Positions 25,997 through 35,694 of a stretch of 47,076 nt of DNA are shown one piece after another. Under the pieces are notes generated by a model. It saw nothing but the letters and a program-made list of their open reading frames with translations. It was not told the DNA's origin and made no database searches. Numbering within the stretch: position 1 is the stretch's first letter; every line of letters starts with the position of its first letter. This DNA is from Enterococcus lemanii (GTDB lineage Bacteria > Bacillota > Bacilli > Lactobacillales > Enterococcaceae). Location of the stretch: positions 1-47,076 of the forward strand of contig NZ_JAFBFD010000023.1 in NCBI RefSeq assembly GCF_016909125.1, written 5' to 3'. The translations under genes were made by a program, and so were the position numbers.

Positions 25997-26184
25997 ATTT
26001 ACTAAATCCCTACTGAAAAGCGTTTCTTCTATATCTTATCAATCATAAGTTATGGTATATTTATATTGATACTATCTATTAAAATCAATCATTTTAAATA
26101 AACTATATGAATAGAAACGAACAGTTATTTATCTATTGAAATTTAATAGGATTGTGGATGACTTGATACAAAGCGAGGTAAAAA

Positions 26185-26787
26185 ATGTCGAAAAAAATAT
26201 ATAGTGCAGGACTAGTGTCACAAGGTTTTTGGTTCCATGAAACCAAACAATATATCGAATTTTTGAATGAAGGAAAAACAGAAGCAGAAATAAAAAAATT
26301 AAGTGAAGAGGCGAATATTTTTGCCGCAGTTAGTGCTAGTCGTGCGAACGAGACTTTTAATGGGGCGAGAAGAAGGGCTAACGCACTTGATTCAGAGATG
26401 TATCAACTCTTTCCGAAATTAAACATTGATAATCAAAAAATAGTTGTGTTAATTGCTGTATTAAGATTAAACGATCTATTTCTTGAATTTTTATTAGAAG
26501 TATACCAAGAAAAGTTACACAAAAATATTTATAAGTTAACACTTACAGATTATCGTTCATTTTTTTCTGAAAAACAACGATTAAATGAAGTCGTTATGTC
26601 ATGGAAACCCTATACGTATCATCGGTTAGCGAGTGCTTATAAAAAGTATCTGTTAGAAGCAGGTCTAATAAGAGAGGAAAAAGGAGACGACTTAATTACT
26701 CCTAAAATAATTGATGATCGCGTAGTTCAGTGGTTAAAAGAAAATGATCGATTAGATATTTTAAAAGCAATTGCTGGAGGATATTAA
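26185..26787 (+). CDS. brxA: BREX type 1 protein BrxA (DUF1819)
   Basis: This 200-residue protein begins KKIYSAGLVSQGFWFHETKQ and contains ANIFAAVSASRANETFNGAR, the recognisable DUF1819 pattern of BrxA, a small helical DNA-binding protein that is the first gene of type 1 BREX islands. ATG 26185 follows GAGGTAAAAA. It stands four bases ahead of brxB, as the first gene of a long operon. Its exact role in phage exclusion is not settled; in some systems it is needed for defence but not for methylation. Confidence 0.92.
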   Translation: MSKKIYSAGLVSQGFWFHETKQYIEFLNEGKTEAEIKKLSEEANIFAAVSASRANETFNGARRRANALDSEMYQLFPKLNIDNQKIVVLIAVLRLNDLFLEFLLEVYQEKLHKNIYKLTLTDYRSFFSEKQRLNEVVMSWKPYTYHRLASAYKKYLLEAGLIREEKGDDLITPKIIDDRVVQWLKENDRLDILKAIAGGY

Positions 26788-26791
26788 AATA

Positions 26792-27379
26792 ATGAATAAA
26801 CCAATTCAACAACGACTCAGACATTTAAAAGAAACCATTAATTCAGACGACTTTTTAGCCAACAAGGGACTAGGTAATGAGGTTGGCTACTATATTTTCG
26901 ATTATAACCCTAAAGATGAACTATTAGTTAGAGAGTACGTTCGTAATTTATCAAAGAACAATAGTCCTCAACTAGATGGTTATACCATTCAAGTTTTTAA
27001 CCTTTATGAATTGATGATGAATTACATTGAAGATAAAGGGTATACGAAGGCAGTTGCAAAAATGGAAGAAAAACACGATATTTTCTTTGTCGCTTCTCGA
27101 ATTAATCGGTTGTTAAAAATGGAAGACTTTGATGATACCGAGATGTATTTCACAAAATATATTACTGAAAGAGTCGTTGATAATACCGTAGTGATACTGA
27201 CTGGAATGGGAGAAATATATCCATTGGTTAGAGCGCATTCGGTATTAAATAAAATGCATTTGGTGTTTACTAAGTCACCAGTAATTATGATGTATCCAGG
27301 TGAATACGACCGTCTACGGTTAACAATATTAGAGACCAAAAAAGATAACAACTACTACCGAGCTTTTCGGATTGATTGA
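26792..27379 (+). CDS. brxB: BREX type 1 protein BrxB (DUF1788)
   Basis: This 195-residue protein with NEVGYYIFDYNPKDELLVRE, VILTGMGEIYPLVRAHSVLN and FTKSPVIMMYPGEYDRLRL matches the DUF1788 family that defines BrxB, always second in type 1 BREX. ATG 26792 is preceded by GGAGG in the end of brxA at a rather long distance of 11 bases; a TTG at 26771 in frame is less likely. The 3' end is 11 bases from the brxC start, with GAGGAGG there. Confidence 0.92.
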   Translation: MNKPIQQRLRHLKETINSDDFLANKGLGNEVGYYIFDYNPKDELLVREYVRNLSKNNSPQLDGYTIQVFNLYELMMNYIEDKGYTKAVAKMEEKHDIFFVASRINRLLKMEDFDDTEMYFTKYITERVVDNTVVILTGMGEIYPLVRAHSVLNKMHLVFTKSPVIMMYPGEYDRLRLTILETKKDNNYYRAFRID

Positions 27380-27390
27380 GGAGGATTAGA

Positions 27391-30300
27391 ATGAAGATTA
27401 AAGACATGTTTTTAAAAGATATCCATCGCAACATTGAAGGCGTTATAACTGCTTCGCAAGCTAATGACGAGCAAGTCTATCAAGAATTAGATGAATACGT
27501 AGTCACGAAAGAATTGCAAGCTCACTTTAAAACTTTTTTTGATGCCTATAAAAAAGGAATTATTGGTGATACAAGTAAAATGGGCGTATGGATTCAAGGT
27601 TTTTTTGGATCAGGTAAATCACATTTTCTAAAAATACTATCTTATATCCTTGAAAATAAAGAAATCAATGGGAAAAATGCTTTTGATTTTTTTACTGAAG
27701 GAGATGAAATCACTCGAAAAATAAAAGATGATATAACGATTGCAGATATGAAATTGGCTGTAGACACCCCAACAAACGTAATCTTATTTAATGTCGAGTC
27801 GAAGCATCAAACAGGGATTGAAGAAAAAAGTAGCCTAGTAAATGTATTTTTAAAAGTCTTTAATCACAGCTTGGGTTATTCAACGATTCCACAACTGGCT
27901 GATTTAGAGAGAAACTTAGACAAACAAGGGAAATTCTCCCATTTTAAAGCAATTTTTGAACAAAATTATGGAGAAACTTGGGAAGAAACACGCCATGAGA
28001 TTGACTTTTTAGAAGATATTGTTGTTGACTCGTTAGTAAAAGCAGAATGTTTTTCAGAATCAGCTGCGCGTAACTGGTTTATTAAGAATGAGTCAGATTA
28101 TAAAATTAGTATTGAAGAATTTGCTGATTTAGTTGAAGAATATTTACAATCAAAAGGCAACAATGAACACATTGTTTTTTTAGTCGACGAAATTGGTCAA
28201 TATATTGGGGGCAACCGTTCGTTGACATTACAACTCCAAACGATTGTTGAAGAATTAGGGAATAAGTCGCGTGGGAAAGCTTGGGTGATTGTTACAAGTC
28301 AAGAACTAATTGATGCAGTAACTGATATTTCTGGAAGTTCTGCGATGGATTTCTCTAAAATCAAAGGGCGGTTTGAAACGACCTTGTCTTTATCTTCTGC
28401 TAATGCTGATGAAGTGATTCAAAAAAGAATTCTTAAGAAAAATATCAATGCACAACAGTACCTAGAAGCAGATTATCCAAATCACGAGAATGATATTTCA
28501 ATGAAACTACAATTTGAAGATAGTCCTGAATTAAAATTATACACAGATGCTGAAAATTATGCAGATGTTTATCCGTTTATTCCATATCAATTTAATTTAT
28601 TAGCGAATATTTTAACTCAAATTTCTGAACACAGTATACAAGGAACCAACCTTTCTAGAGGGGAACGATCCTTACTTGCTTTTTTCAAAGAAACAGCTGA
28701 ACGAAATGCGGATAAAGAAAATGGCTCATTAATTTCTTTAGATCAGTTTTATCCCTCACTTGAAAAATGGTTAAACGAAACAAAAAATGATGCAGTCATT
28801 AAAAAGGCTGCTGATAACTCAAGGATTGTTTCAGATGCCGACGATTTCTTTAATGTCGATGTCTTAAAAGTATTATTTATGATTAAATATGTGGACCAAA
28901 ACATTAAGCCGACCCTAAATAATATTACGAATTTAATGCTTCGTCATGTTGATGAAGATAAATTAGCATTGAGAAAAAAAGTCGATGCAGCATTAAAAAT
29001 ATTGATTAACGAAAATTTAATTCGCCAAAATTTACAAAATTATATTTTCCAAACCGATGAAGAGCAAGAAGTTACTCGAGTAATCAATAAGATTGAATTA
29101 ACAGATTCGGATATTAAAAAGAAATTGGCGACGGATATTTTTGATGATAAAGTTGGAAGAAATAGTTTTTCTTATTTAAATCGTCATGCTAGAGGAAAAG
29201 TTTTTGAAAATCGTTACAATTTTCTTTATAACCGTTACGTTGATGACCTAATGCATTCTAAAAATGTCAATGCACAATTAGAAGTGAAAATCATCACACC
29301 ACTAGATACGGAGTTATGGGAAAACTCAGATAGATTAGTTTTAGCGAGTACAAAAAATATGTTACTTGTTCATTTACCACTCGATGATCGATTCATGAAT
29401 GACTTAAGAAAATATTTACGAGTAGAAAAATATGTCACAACAACATTTGCGAATAACACGATTAAGAACTTCCAAACGGTAAAAGCAGAAAAAAGTTCAG
29501 AAAACCAAGAACTAAACGAGGTTATGAGAAATCAGCTTAGTGATTTTTTGAAAAATACAACTTTCTTTTTTAATAATGTGCAGTTGGAAGTTAAAGGGAG
29601 TGATTTTAAAACCCGATTAAATGATGCTTTACAACAAATGGCGGCGTTAGTCTACCATAAAAATGACTTGATTGATTCAGCCATAACGGAACAAGATATT
29701 AACCGTTATTTGACTTCTAATGTAAATGAGTTAATCGTTCCAAAAGAAAATCAAAATGCGTTAGAAGAAGTCGAGAGATATATTAAACTTCAATCTAAAA
29801 TTAGCTTAACAGTTACGATGAGATCGCTTAGAGATAATTTTGTGGGGAAAGAACCATATGGCTTTGTCAATGAAGATCTAGAGTGGATTATTGCGCGCTT
29901 ATTCAAAGAAGGTGCCATTAAAATAATTAAAAACGGTATTTCATTGTCTCTAACAGATAATTTAAAAGAAGTTTCTGACGCTATTTTTAATCGTCGCACG
30001 CCAGAAAAAATTCGAATTGAGATAAAAAAAGTCGTTGGAGAAGAGAAAAAAAGATTAGCTAAAGAACTTGGTATAGAGTTATTTGAGGTTCGAAGTCTTG
30101 TCGATGAAACCAATGATGATCTAACGAAGACAAGTTTTAAAGATAAAATTAATAAGATGATCGAAGAATTTAATGGTTATAAAAATCATAATGGCTATTA
30201 TTACCCAGAATCAGATTTAATTACTACTAATGTACGATTACTACAAAAAATAGAAAATACAACAGACACAAATGACTTCTTCAATATACTAGTGGCCGAA

Positions 30301-31014
30301 GAGGATAGTTTATTGGATTGGGCGGAAGACTTAGTTGATATTCGCAATTTTCATAAAAGTAGCCAAAAATTAATTTGGGAAAAGGCAACAGATTATATTA
30401 ATAAAGTTGAAACAAGTACTATTCAAGATTCAACAGATGTAATTGACAGTATCATTTCTGAAATGAAACGTATCATGCAAAAGAAAATCCCTTATCGAGA
30501 GATACCTAATTTAAGTAGCTTAAACAGTCAATTTGAAGCAGCTTACGCTGAATTTATTGAGAGTAAATCATTAATTGCAGCGAAGAAAGTAGAGGAACTT
30601 AAAAGAGATGTTCTAGAAAATATGCAGAGCCGTACATTTGAAGGTGAAGTTGAAAAAAGTTTTCAAGAAAGAATCAATCAAAAATTTGATTACTTGTTAG
30701 AAGCGTTAATGACGTATGAAAAACTAGATGAAGTCGCACTTGCACCTGTACAAGCAGACACTTTCAAGGTAAATTTCATAGCTGAATTTAATAGAAAAGA
30801 AAATGAACTGCGAGAAAAACCGCCAGTAGTAGATCCCTTGGTCGATAAAGAAGAAGAACCACCGAAAAAAGTAAAAAGTATTCAAATTCGTTCACTAATT
30901 ACTTCGCCAACCCGTTTGAAAAATTCAACAGATGTTGACCAATTCATTCGTCAATTAAGAAATACTTTGCTTGAACAATTAGGAACCGACAATGAAATCG
31001 ATATTCAAATCTAA
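27391..31014 (+). CDS. brxC: BREX type 1 ATPase BrxC (PglY-like)
   Basis: At 1207 residues this is the large AAA-type ATPase of BREX. A Walker A GFFGSGKSHFLK lies at about residues 70-81, and a Walker B-like IVFLVDEIGQYIG near residue 265. A long helical C-terminal half with a proline-glutamate-rich hinge (DPLVDKEEEPPKK) ends in IQIRSLITSPTRLKN. The length agrees with BrxC homologues of about 1200 residues. ATG 27391 has GAGGAGG upstream; an in-frame ATG at 27376 is inside the end of brxB. BrxC is essential for both methylation and defence in studied systems. Confidence 0.95.
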   Translation: MKIKDMFLKDIHRNIEGVITASQANDEQVYQELDEYVVTKELQAHFKTFFDAYKKGIIGDTSKMGVWIQGFFGSGKSHFLKILSYILENKEINGKNAFDFFTEGDEITRKIKDDITIADMKLAVDTPTNVILFNVESKHQTGIEEKSSLVNVFLKVFNHSLGYSTIPQLADLERNLDKQGKFSHFKAIFEQNYGETWEETRHEIDFLEDIVVDSLVKAECFSESAARNWFIKNESDYKISIEEFADLVEEYLQSKGNNEHIVFLVDEIGQYIGGNRSLTLQLQTIVEELGNKSRGKAWVIVTSQELIDAVTDISGSSAMDFSKIKGRFETTLSLSSANADEVIQKRILKKNINAQQYLEADYPNHENDISMKLQFEDSPELKLYTDAENYADVYPFIPYQFNLLANILTQISEHSIQGTNLSRGERSLLAFFKETAERNADKENGSLISLDQFYPSLEKWLNETKNDAVIKKAADNSRIVSDADDFFNVDVLKVLFMIKYVDQNIKPTLNNITNLMLRHVDEDKLALRKKVDAALKILINENLIRQNLQNYIFQTDEEQEVTRVINKIELTDSDIKKKLATDIFDDKVGRNSFSYLNRHARGKVFENRYNFLYNRYVDDLMHSKNVNAQLEVKIITPLDTELWENSDRLVLASTKNMLLVHLPLDDRFMNDLRKYLRVEKYVTTTFANNTIKNFQTVKAEKSSENQELNEVMRNQLSDFLKNTTFFFNNVQLEVKGSDFKTRLNDALQQMAALVYHKNDLIDSAITEQDINRYLTSNVNELIVPKENQNALEEVERYIKLQSKISLTVTMRSLRDNFVGKEPYGFVNEDLEWIIARLFKEGAIKIIKNGISLSLTDNLKEVSDAIFNRRTPEKIRIEIKKVVGEEKKRLAKELGIELFEVRSLVDETNDDLTKTSFKDKINKMIEEFNGYKNHNGYYYPESDLITTNVRLLQKIENTTDTNDFFNILVAEEDSLLDWAEDLVDIRNFHKSSQKLIWEKATDYINKVETSTIQDSTDVIDSIISEMKRIMQKKIPYREIPNLSSLNSQFEAAYAEFIESKSLIAAKKVEELKRDVLENMQSRTFEGEVEKSFQERINQKFDYLLEALMTYEKLDEVALAPVQADTFKVNFIAEFNRKENELREKPPVVDPLVDKEEEPPKKVKSIQIRSLITSPTRLKNSTDVDQFIRQLRNTLLEQLGTDNEIDIQI

Positions 31015-31044
31015 AAAATAGATATTTAAGAAATGGAGATTGAA

Positions 31045-33720
31045 ATGGATAAAAAAGCAATTCGAAATTTTGCAATCAATGCGCGAAATATCCTAATTGC
31101 AAGAGTAGGTGCCAAACTTGCTAAATTAGGTGTTACTGAGTCAGGCATTGACGAAATCATACAAATCGATTCAAGTTTAATAGAAATTAAGGGGAATCGT
31201 GAGCGATTTTCAGGTAAAGACATCGTCAAACGTGCTAAATTAGTTGAAGAACTACAAAAAAGAGAAGCGAATTCTGACTCTAAAATTGCTTATAACACTC
31301 TAGTGGAAGAAGTTGCGTATACTTGGTTTAACCGTTTGATTGCTATACGATTTATGGAAGTAAATAATTATTTGCCCGATCGGCAGCGAGTTCTTTCCAG
31401 CGAATCCATCGGAAAAAAAGAACCGGATATAATCACCAATTTACTAGAAACGAATTTGTATCAAGAATTTGATGAACCAACCAAGAAAATCATAGTTGAC
31501 TTAATCAGTGACGGTTCTGCACAAGCCGTAGATGAACTCTATCAACTAGTATTTATTCGAGTATGTAATAATTTAAATCAACAATTACCAAATTTATTTG
31601 AAAAAATTGATGATTATACCGAACTATTGTTTAGTATTTCATATATTGATGATAATGGTGTTATTGCAAGTCTTTTAACGATTCCAGAAGAAGATTTTGA
31701 TGTCAGTTTAGGCGGGCAAATTGAGATTATCGGCTGGATGTATCAGTACTATAATACGGAACCAAAGGATAAAGTTTTTGCACGAGGAAATCGGAAAATT
31801 CGTGCTGATGAAATTCCGGCGGCAACCCAATTATTTACGCCAGATTGGATTGTTCGCTATATGGTGGAAAACTCTTTAGGACGTTACTATATTGATCAAA
31901 AATTAGCTAATCGCTTTGAAACGCGAACGGAAAAAGAAATTGCCGATGAATTTGGTTGGAAATATTATTTGCCATCAGCAGAACAACCAGAAGAGGTTCA
32001 ATTACAGATTTTAGACGAGCGAAAGAATAAAAGTGATTTCGCTCTACAAGAGTTAAAACTTATCGACCCTTCAATGGGAAGTGGGCACATTCTAGTCTAT
32101 GCTTTTGAAGTATTTTTACAATTATATGAGGCAGAAGGAGAATCCACGCGTACAGCAGTTGAAATTATTCTTGAAAGAAATTTATTTGGGTTAGATATTG
32201 ATAAGCGAGCATTTCAATTGGCTTACTTTGCTCTGATGATGAAGGGCCGACAATATAATCGTCACTTCTTAATGAAAAATCTCCAACCAAATGTCTATCA
32301 AATTCCTGACAACTTTGGGATATCAGAAAGTGAGTTGCAGTTAGTGCACTTCAATTTTCCTAATCAAGAAAAAGGCCAAGTTGATTTAACATTGATTTTA
32401 AATGCATTTAAAATGAGTCCTGATTTAGGATCTTTAATTTCTTTTGAAGGAATTGATTTTAAAAATTTAAAATCAGGTATCTCTAAAGAAACTGTATCTT
32501 TTTTTGATGAAGAATTAAAACAAATTATTCAAGTGGCTGAGTTATTACAAATGGAATATACGATTGCCATCACGAATCCGCCCTATATGGGGGCTGCTGG
32601 AATGAATAAAGAGTTAGCAGCATTTGTAAAAAAAGAATATCCTGCTAGTAAAAGTGATTTATTCGCTATTTTCATGGAACGGTTAAAAACTCTACTTGAT
32701 CCATTAGGTTATTATGCAATGATCACTCAACATGCTTGGATGTTTTTATCCAGTTTTGAAAAATTACGTTTAAAGATCAATCAACAAACAATTATTAATA
32801 TGATTCACCTAGGCACTCGTGCTTTTGAAGAAATTGGTGGTGAAGTAGTACAAACAACGGCCTTTGTTATGTCACCAATAAAACACTTGAATTACACCGG
32901 TAGTTATTTAAGACTAGTAGACTTTCCAAATCATGAAGAAAAAGAGAAAAAAGCCTATAAAGCAATACAATCTGGAAAATCAGATTACCTATTTTCTACT
33001 TTGCAAGACAACTTTACTAAGATTCCAGGCATGCCGATTTCGTATTGGGTAAGTGAAAATTTTATTAATTCTTTTGAAAATTCTCTTTTAGGTGACATAA
33101 TAGTTACTAGAGAAGGGATGGCAACTGCAGATAATGATAGGTTCTTAAGGTTTTGGCAAGAAATTGAATTTAATAAAATTGGTTTTTCTCAATCAAATTA
33201 TTTAAGTGGTTACAAATGGTTTCCGTATAATAAAGGTGGGAAATATAGGAAATGGGATACAAGGCAAGATTTTGTTGTTAACTGGGAAAATAATGGATTT
33301 GATATAAAAAATAACAAAGACCCTAAAACCGGAAGAATCAGATCTCATAACTATAATGGAGAGTACGCATTAAAAGCAGGTTTAACGTGGAGCTCATTAA
33401 CATCTGGGAATTTTTCTGCCCGTTACTCTCCAGGTGGTTATATGTTTGATTCAAAAGGAGCTATGGGGTTCAAAAAAGATAACTCTGATATATATATTAT
33501 ACTTGGGTTATTAAACTCTACAGTTGCATCGGCCTATCTTAAATTTTTTTCGCCAACTTTAGATTATAAAGTTGGTGATATAATATTAATTCCAGATTTA
33601 GATACCGATAAATTGTCTGAAAAAGTTATACCCATTGTTCAGTCATGTATTAAAGATGTGAATTTATATTCTCAATCTTTTGAGAACTACTGGGAGTTTA
33701 AAAATCATCCTTTAACTTAA
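31045..33720 (+). CDS. pglX: BREX adenine methyltransferase PglX, N-terminal and recognition part (expressed cassette)
   Basis: PglX methylates adenine in the host's BREX motif and marks self DNA. This 891-residue product has SAM motif I DPSMGSGH at about 342-348, the LFGLDIDKRAFQLAYFALMM helix, catalytic motif IV NPPY at 511-514, and a C-terminal target-recognition region ending FENYWEFKNHPLT. Family members are about 1200 residues; here the stop comes early and the missing C-terminal 300 residues are encoded separately at 36755. From codon 339 onward the gene is exchangeable with the inverted cassette at 34017-35694. ATG 31045 (MDKKAIRNFAI) with GGAG upstream is preferred over ATG 31033. 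Confidence 0.93.
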   Translation: MDKKAIRNFAINARNILIARVGAKLAKLGVTESGIDEIIQIDSSLIEIKGNRERFSGKDIVKRAKLVEELQKREANSDSKIAYNTLVEEVAYTWFNRLIAIRFMEVNNYLPDRQRVLSSESIGKKEPDIITNLLETNLYQEFDEPTKKIIVDLISDGSAQAVDELYQLVFIRVCNNLNQQLPNLFEKIDDYTELLFSISYIDDNGVIASLLTIPEEDFDVSLGGQIEIIGWMYQYYNTEPKDKVFARGNRKIRADEIPAATQLFTPDWIVRYMVENSLGRYYIDQKLANRFETRTEKEIADEFGWKYYLPSAEQPEEVQLQILDERKNKSDFALQELKLIDPSMGSGHILVYAFEVFLQLYEAEGESTRTAVEIILERNLFGLDIDKRAFQLAYFALMMKGRQYNRHFLMKNLQPNVYQIPDNFGISESELQLVHFNFPNQEKGQVDLTLILNAFKMSPDLGSLISFEGIDFKNLKSGISKETVSFFDEELKQIIQVAELLQMEYTIAITNPPYMGAAGMNKELAAFVKKEYPASKSDLFAIFMERLKTLLDPLGYYAMITQHAWMFLSSFEKLRLKINQQTIINMIHLGTRAFEEIGGEVVQTTAFVMSPIKHLNYTGSYLRLVDFPNHEEKEKKAYKAIQSGKSDYLFSTLQDNFTKIPGMPISYWVSENFINSFENSLLGDIIVTREGMATADNDRFLRFWQEIEFNKIGFSQSNYLSGYKWFPYNKGGKYRKWDTRQDFVVNWENNGFDIKNNKDPKTGRIRSHNYNGEYALKAGLTWSSLTSGNFSARYSPGGYMFDSKGAMGFKKDNSDIYIILGLLNSTVASAYLKFFSPTLDYKVGDIILIPDLDTDKLSEKVIPIVQSCIKDVNLYSQSFENYWEFKNHPLT
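32040..32061 (+). repeat. Inverted repeat IR1 of the pglX inversion system
   Basis: 22 bases, including GCTCTACAAGAGTTAAAACT (32041-32060), recur perfectly in reverse at 35673-35694. It encodes ALQELKL just before SAM motif I. It contains two small dyads (CTCTACAAGAG and AGTTAAAACT), as expected of a tyrosine-recombinase crossover site. Identity drops directly outside the 22 bases. Confidence 0.85.
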
Positions 33721-33956
33721 CTTTATTTTCTTTTATAATAGGAAAACTCTGGTCATATTCTCAAAATATAGGTTATTACTCAAAGAAGCGATAATAGGCC
33801 AGATACTACTAGTTCTAACATCCCACTTCATTATCGTGAAATAGAAAGTTAAAGGTACTGATGCTTCTGAAGGTAATTATGAAGCTCTCTATTATACTTC
33901 GGTAATATTAAATACGCCCTGTTAATGGCGTTTTAATCTTGGTTTTCAATACAGAT

Positions 33957-33994
33957 AATAAGAGACTAAACTAATTTTAGGTTAGTCTCTTATT
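33957..33994. terminator. Bidirectional terminator between the two pglX cassettes
   Basis: AATAAGAGACTAA (33957-33969) pairs perfectly with TTAGTCTCTTATT (33982-33994), with a 12-base loop. It lies in the 296-base gap between two convergent pglX cassettes, so either cassette, when in the expressed orientation, would be followed by it. No gene is seen in the rest of the gap (33721-34016). Confidence 0.75.
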
Positions 33995-34016
33995 TAAACT
34001 ACATTATATTACGAAA

Positions 34017-35660
34017 TTAGATTAATGAATGCTTTTTAAAATCCCAAGAATTTTCAAATATATCCCAATCATTTTTGGAAATTTTAATGTTATGCTCCAC
34101 AATATTAGATGTGATATCCTCTTTACCCGATATTATTGGAATATTTAGTATATCTCCAATATTGGTATTTAGCGTTGGATTAAATATATTTCTATAATTT
34201 TCAGCAACAGGAGAATTCAATAATCCTAAAATATGTGAGTTAAGAAAATCTGGTTGAATAAAAATTGATGGTGCTGCTAAATTAAATGTTGCTGTGTCAG
34301 GAAGGACTCGCATTGAAAGTTTATTAGAACTTGAAATTAATGTCCATGAGATGCCTTTGCGAAACCAAATGTGTTCTGGTGCAATTCTAGCTACATTATC
34401 GTTTTGATAGTGAAGTCTAGCTTCATTTGACCAGTTTATAACTGTGTCTAAATTACCGTACCATCTTCTATATGTACCACCTTTTGCATGCGGTACCCAC
34501 ATATTCTTCTTTCCAAATTTTTGAAATGAGATTTCGTACCATAGACGTAAATACTTATTGTTATTCCCCGTCTTTGTTTGACCGTCGGAAATTGAAATAT
34601 TTCTAAGTAATACTTCATCAAATGAATTTAATACATTTTCACTTACCCAAAAAGAAATAGGTTCCCCAGGAATTTTCTTGAAGTTTTCTTGATTGGTTTG
34701 ATAAAAATAACTAACTTCTGGGTTTTGAATGCCTTCCAATACTTTTTCTTCTTGTACTTTCATACCACCCTTAAAATCAGATAATTTAAAGTAATTTCCA
34801 ATGGGTTCAAGCAGGGTATTCTTTATGGTAAAACAGCAGACAGGAACAGTTGCTTCTTCAAAAGCAGAATATTCCATTTGAATCAAGCTAGAGATGCTCT
34901 TATTCGTGATTAAATAATCTCTAAGTTGCTCATAAGATTTAATAAACATCCATACAAACGGTGTCATGAAACCTGCATAACCATTTTCTTCAAGTAAGTT
35001 ACTATTCATTTTTATAAAAACAGAGAATAAATCTGTTTTTACATCTTTATAATTCGCAGTTACATAAGAGCCTAAAATGCCACTCATTTTATTGAGATAA
35101 GGTGGATTGGTTACCACGGCTGCATATTTTGCAATCATAATTTCAACGATGTCTAGCATCTCGTTTAATTGTTCGTGAATAACTGGGATAGCGTAAAGTT
35201 CATCCATATTTGAAAACTCAGGGAAAACATTAACTAGATTTCGGAATTCTTCGACATCAGTGAAATTTATATCAGTAACATTAATTACAGAGCCTATTTC
35301 AGTTGCGGCTTTAAACTTATCGACTAATACTTTAAAGCGATCCAATGTGTTAGTAAATTGATCTTTGTCCATTAAGGACAGCTCTTCAATCCGAGCATAA
35401 AATTCTTCAGAAATATTATCAATATTACTAAATTGGTGTAAATTTAATTTGATATTTTTATTTAGGATTCTACGACTATATTGTCGCCCTTTCATCATCA
35501 GAGCAAAATAAGCCAATTGAAATGCACGTTTGTCGATTTCTAATCCAAATAAGTTATGAGTCATTATAAGCTCAGCAGCTTCGCGTTCGCTGTAACCTTC
35601 TGCTACGTATAATTTGATAAAAACATCAAATGCATAGACTAAAACATGTCCAGACCCCAT
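34017..35660 (-). CDS. Silent inverted pglX cassette (alternative catalytic/recognition region, no start)
   Basis: This minus-strand frame is homologous to PglX from LQELKLLDNAMGSGHVLVY through LFGLEIDKRAFQLAYFALMM and NPPYLNKMSG to a stop after FENSWDFKKHSLI. It lacks the PglX N-terminus; the first ATG is inside SAM motif I and has no ribosome binding site, so in this orientation it is probably not translated. Homology to pglX extends to 35694, through repeat IR2. Similarity to the active cassette is high in the catalytic core and low in the last 300 residues, where recognition is expected. Inversion would join it in frame to codon 339 of pglX, giving an 890-residue product with a different specificity. 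Confidence 0.88.
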   Translation of the reverse strand: MGSGHVLVYAFDVFIKLYVAEGYSEREAAELIMTHNLFGLEIDKRAFQLAYFALMMKGRQYSRRILNKNIKLNLHQFSNIDNISEEFYARIEELSLMDKDQFTNTLDRFKVLVDKFKAATEIGSVINVTDINFTDVEEFRNLVNVFPEFSNMDELYAIPVIHEQLNEMLDIVEIMIAKYAAVVTNPPYLNKMSGILGSYVTANYKDVKTDLFSVFIKMNSNLLEENGYAGFMTPFVWMFIKSYEQLRDYLITNKSISSLIQMEYSAFEEATVPVCCFTIKNTLLEPIGNYFKLSDFKGGMKVQEEKVLEGIQNPEVSYFYQTNQENFKKIPGEPISFWVSENVLNSFDEVLLRNISISDGQTKTGNNNKYLRLWYEISFQKFGKKNMWVPHAKGGTYRRWYGNLDTVINWSNEARLHYQNDNVARIAPEHIWFRKGISWTLISSSNKLSMRVLPDTATFNLAAPSIFIQPDFLNSHILGLLNSPVAENYRNIFNPTLNTNIGDILNIPIISGKEDITSNIVEHNIKISKNDWDIFENSWDFKKHSLI

Positions 35661-35672
35661 TGCGTTGTCTAA

Positions 35673-35694
35673 AAGTTTTAACTCTTGTAGAGCG
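35673..35694 (-). repeat. Inverted repeat IR2 of the pglX inversion system
   Basis: Exact reverse complement of IR1 at 32040-32061 over 22 bases. It directly abuts the stop codon of the recombinase gene (35695-35697), so the recombinase gene stays outside and next to the 3655-bp invertible segment. Confidence 0.85.

Noticed and set aside
29790-30113. Minus-strand open frame of 107 codons inside brxC
   Set aside because: It is antisense to a well-supported gene, has no ribosome binding site and no family similarity; the same holds for the other long antisense frames over ilv, his and brx genes.
33721-34016. Possible small gene between the two pglX cassettes
   Set aside because: All frames are short and interrupted; only the bidirectional terminator is convincing.
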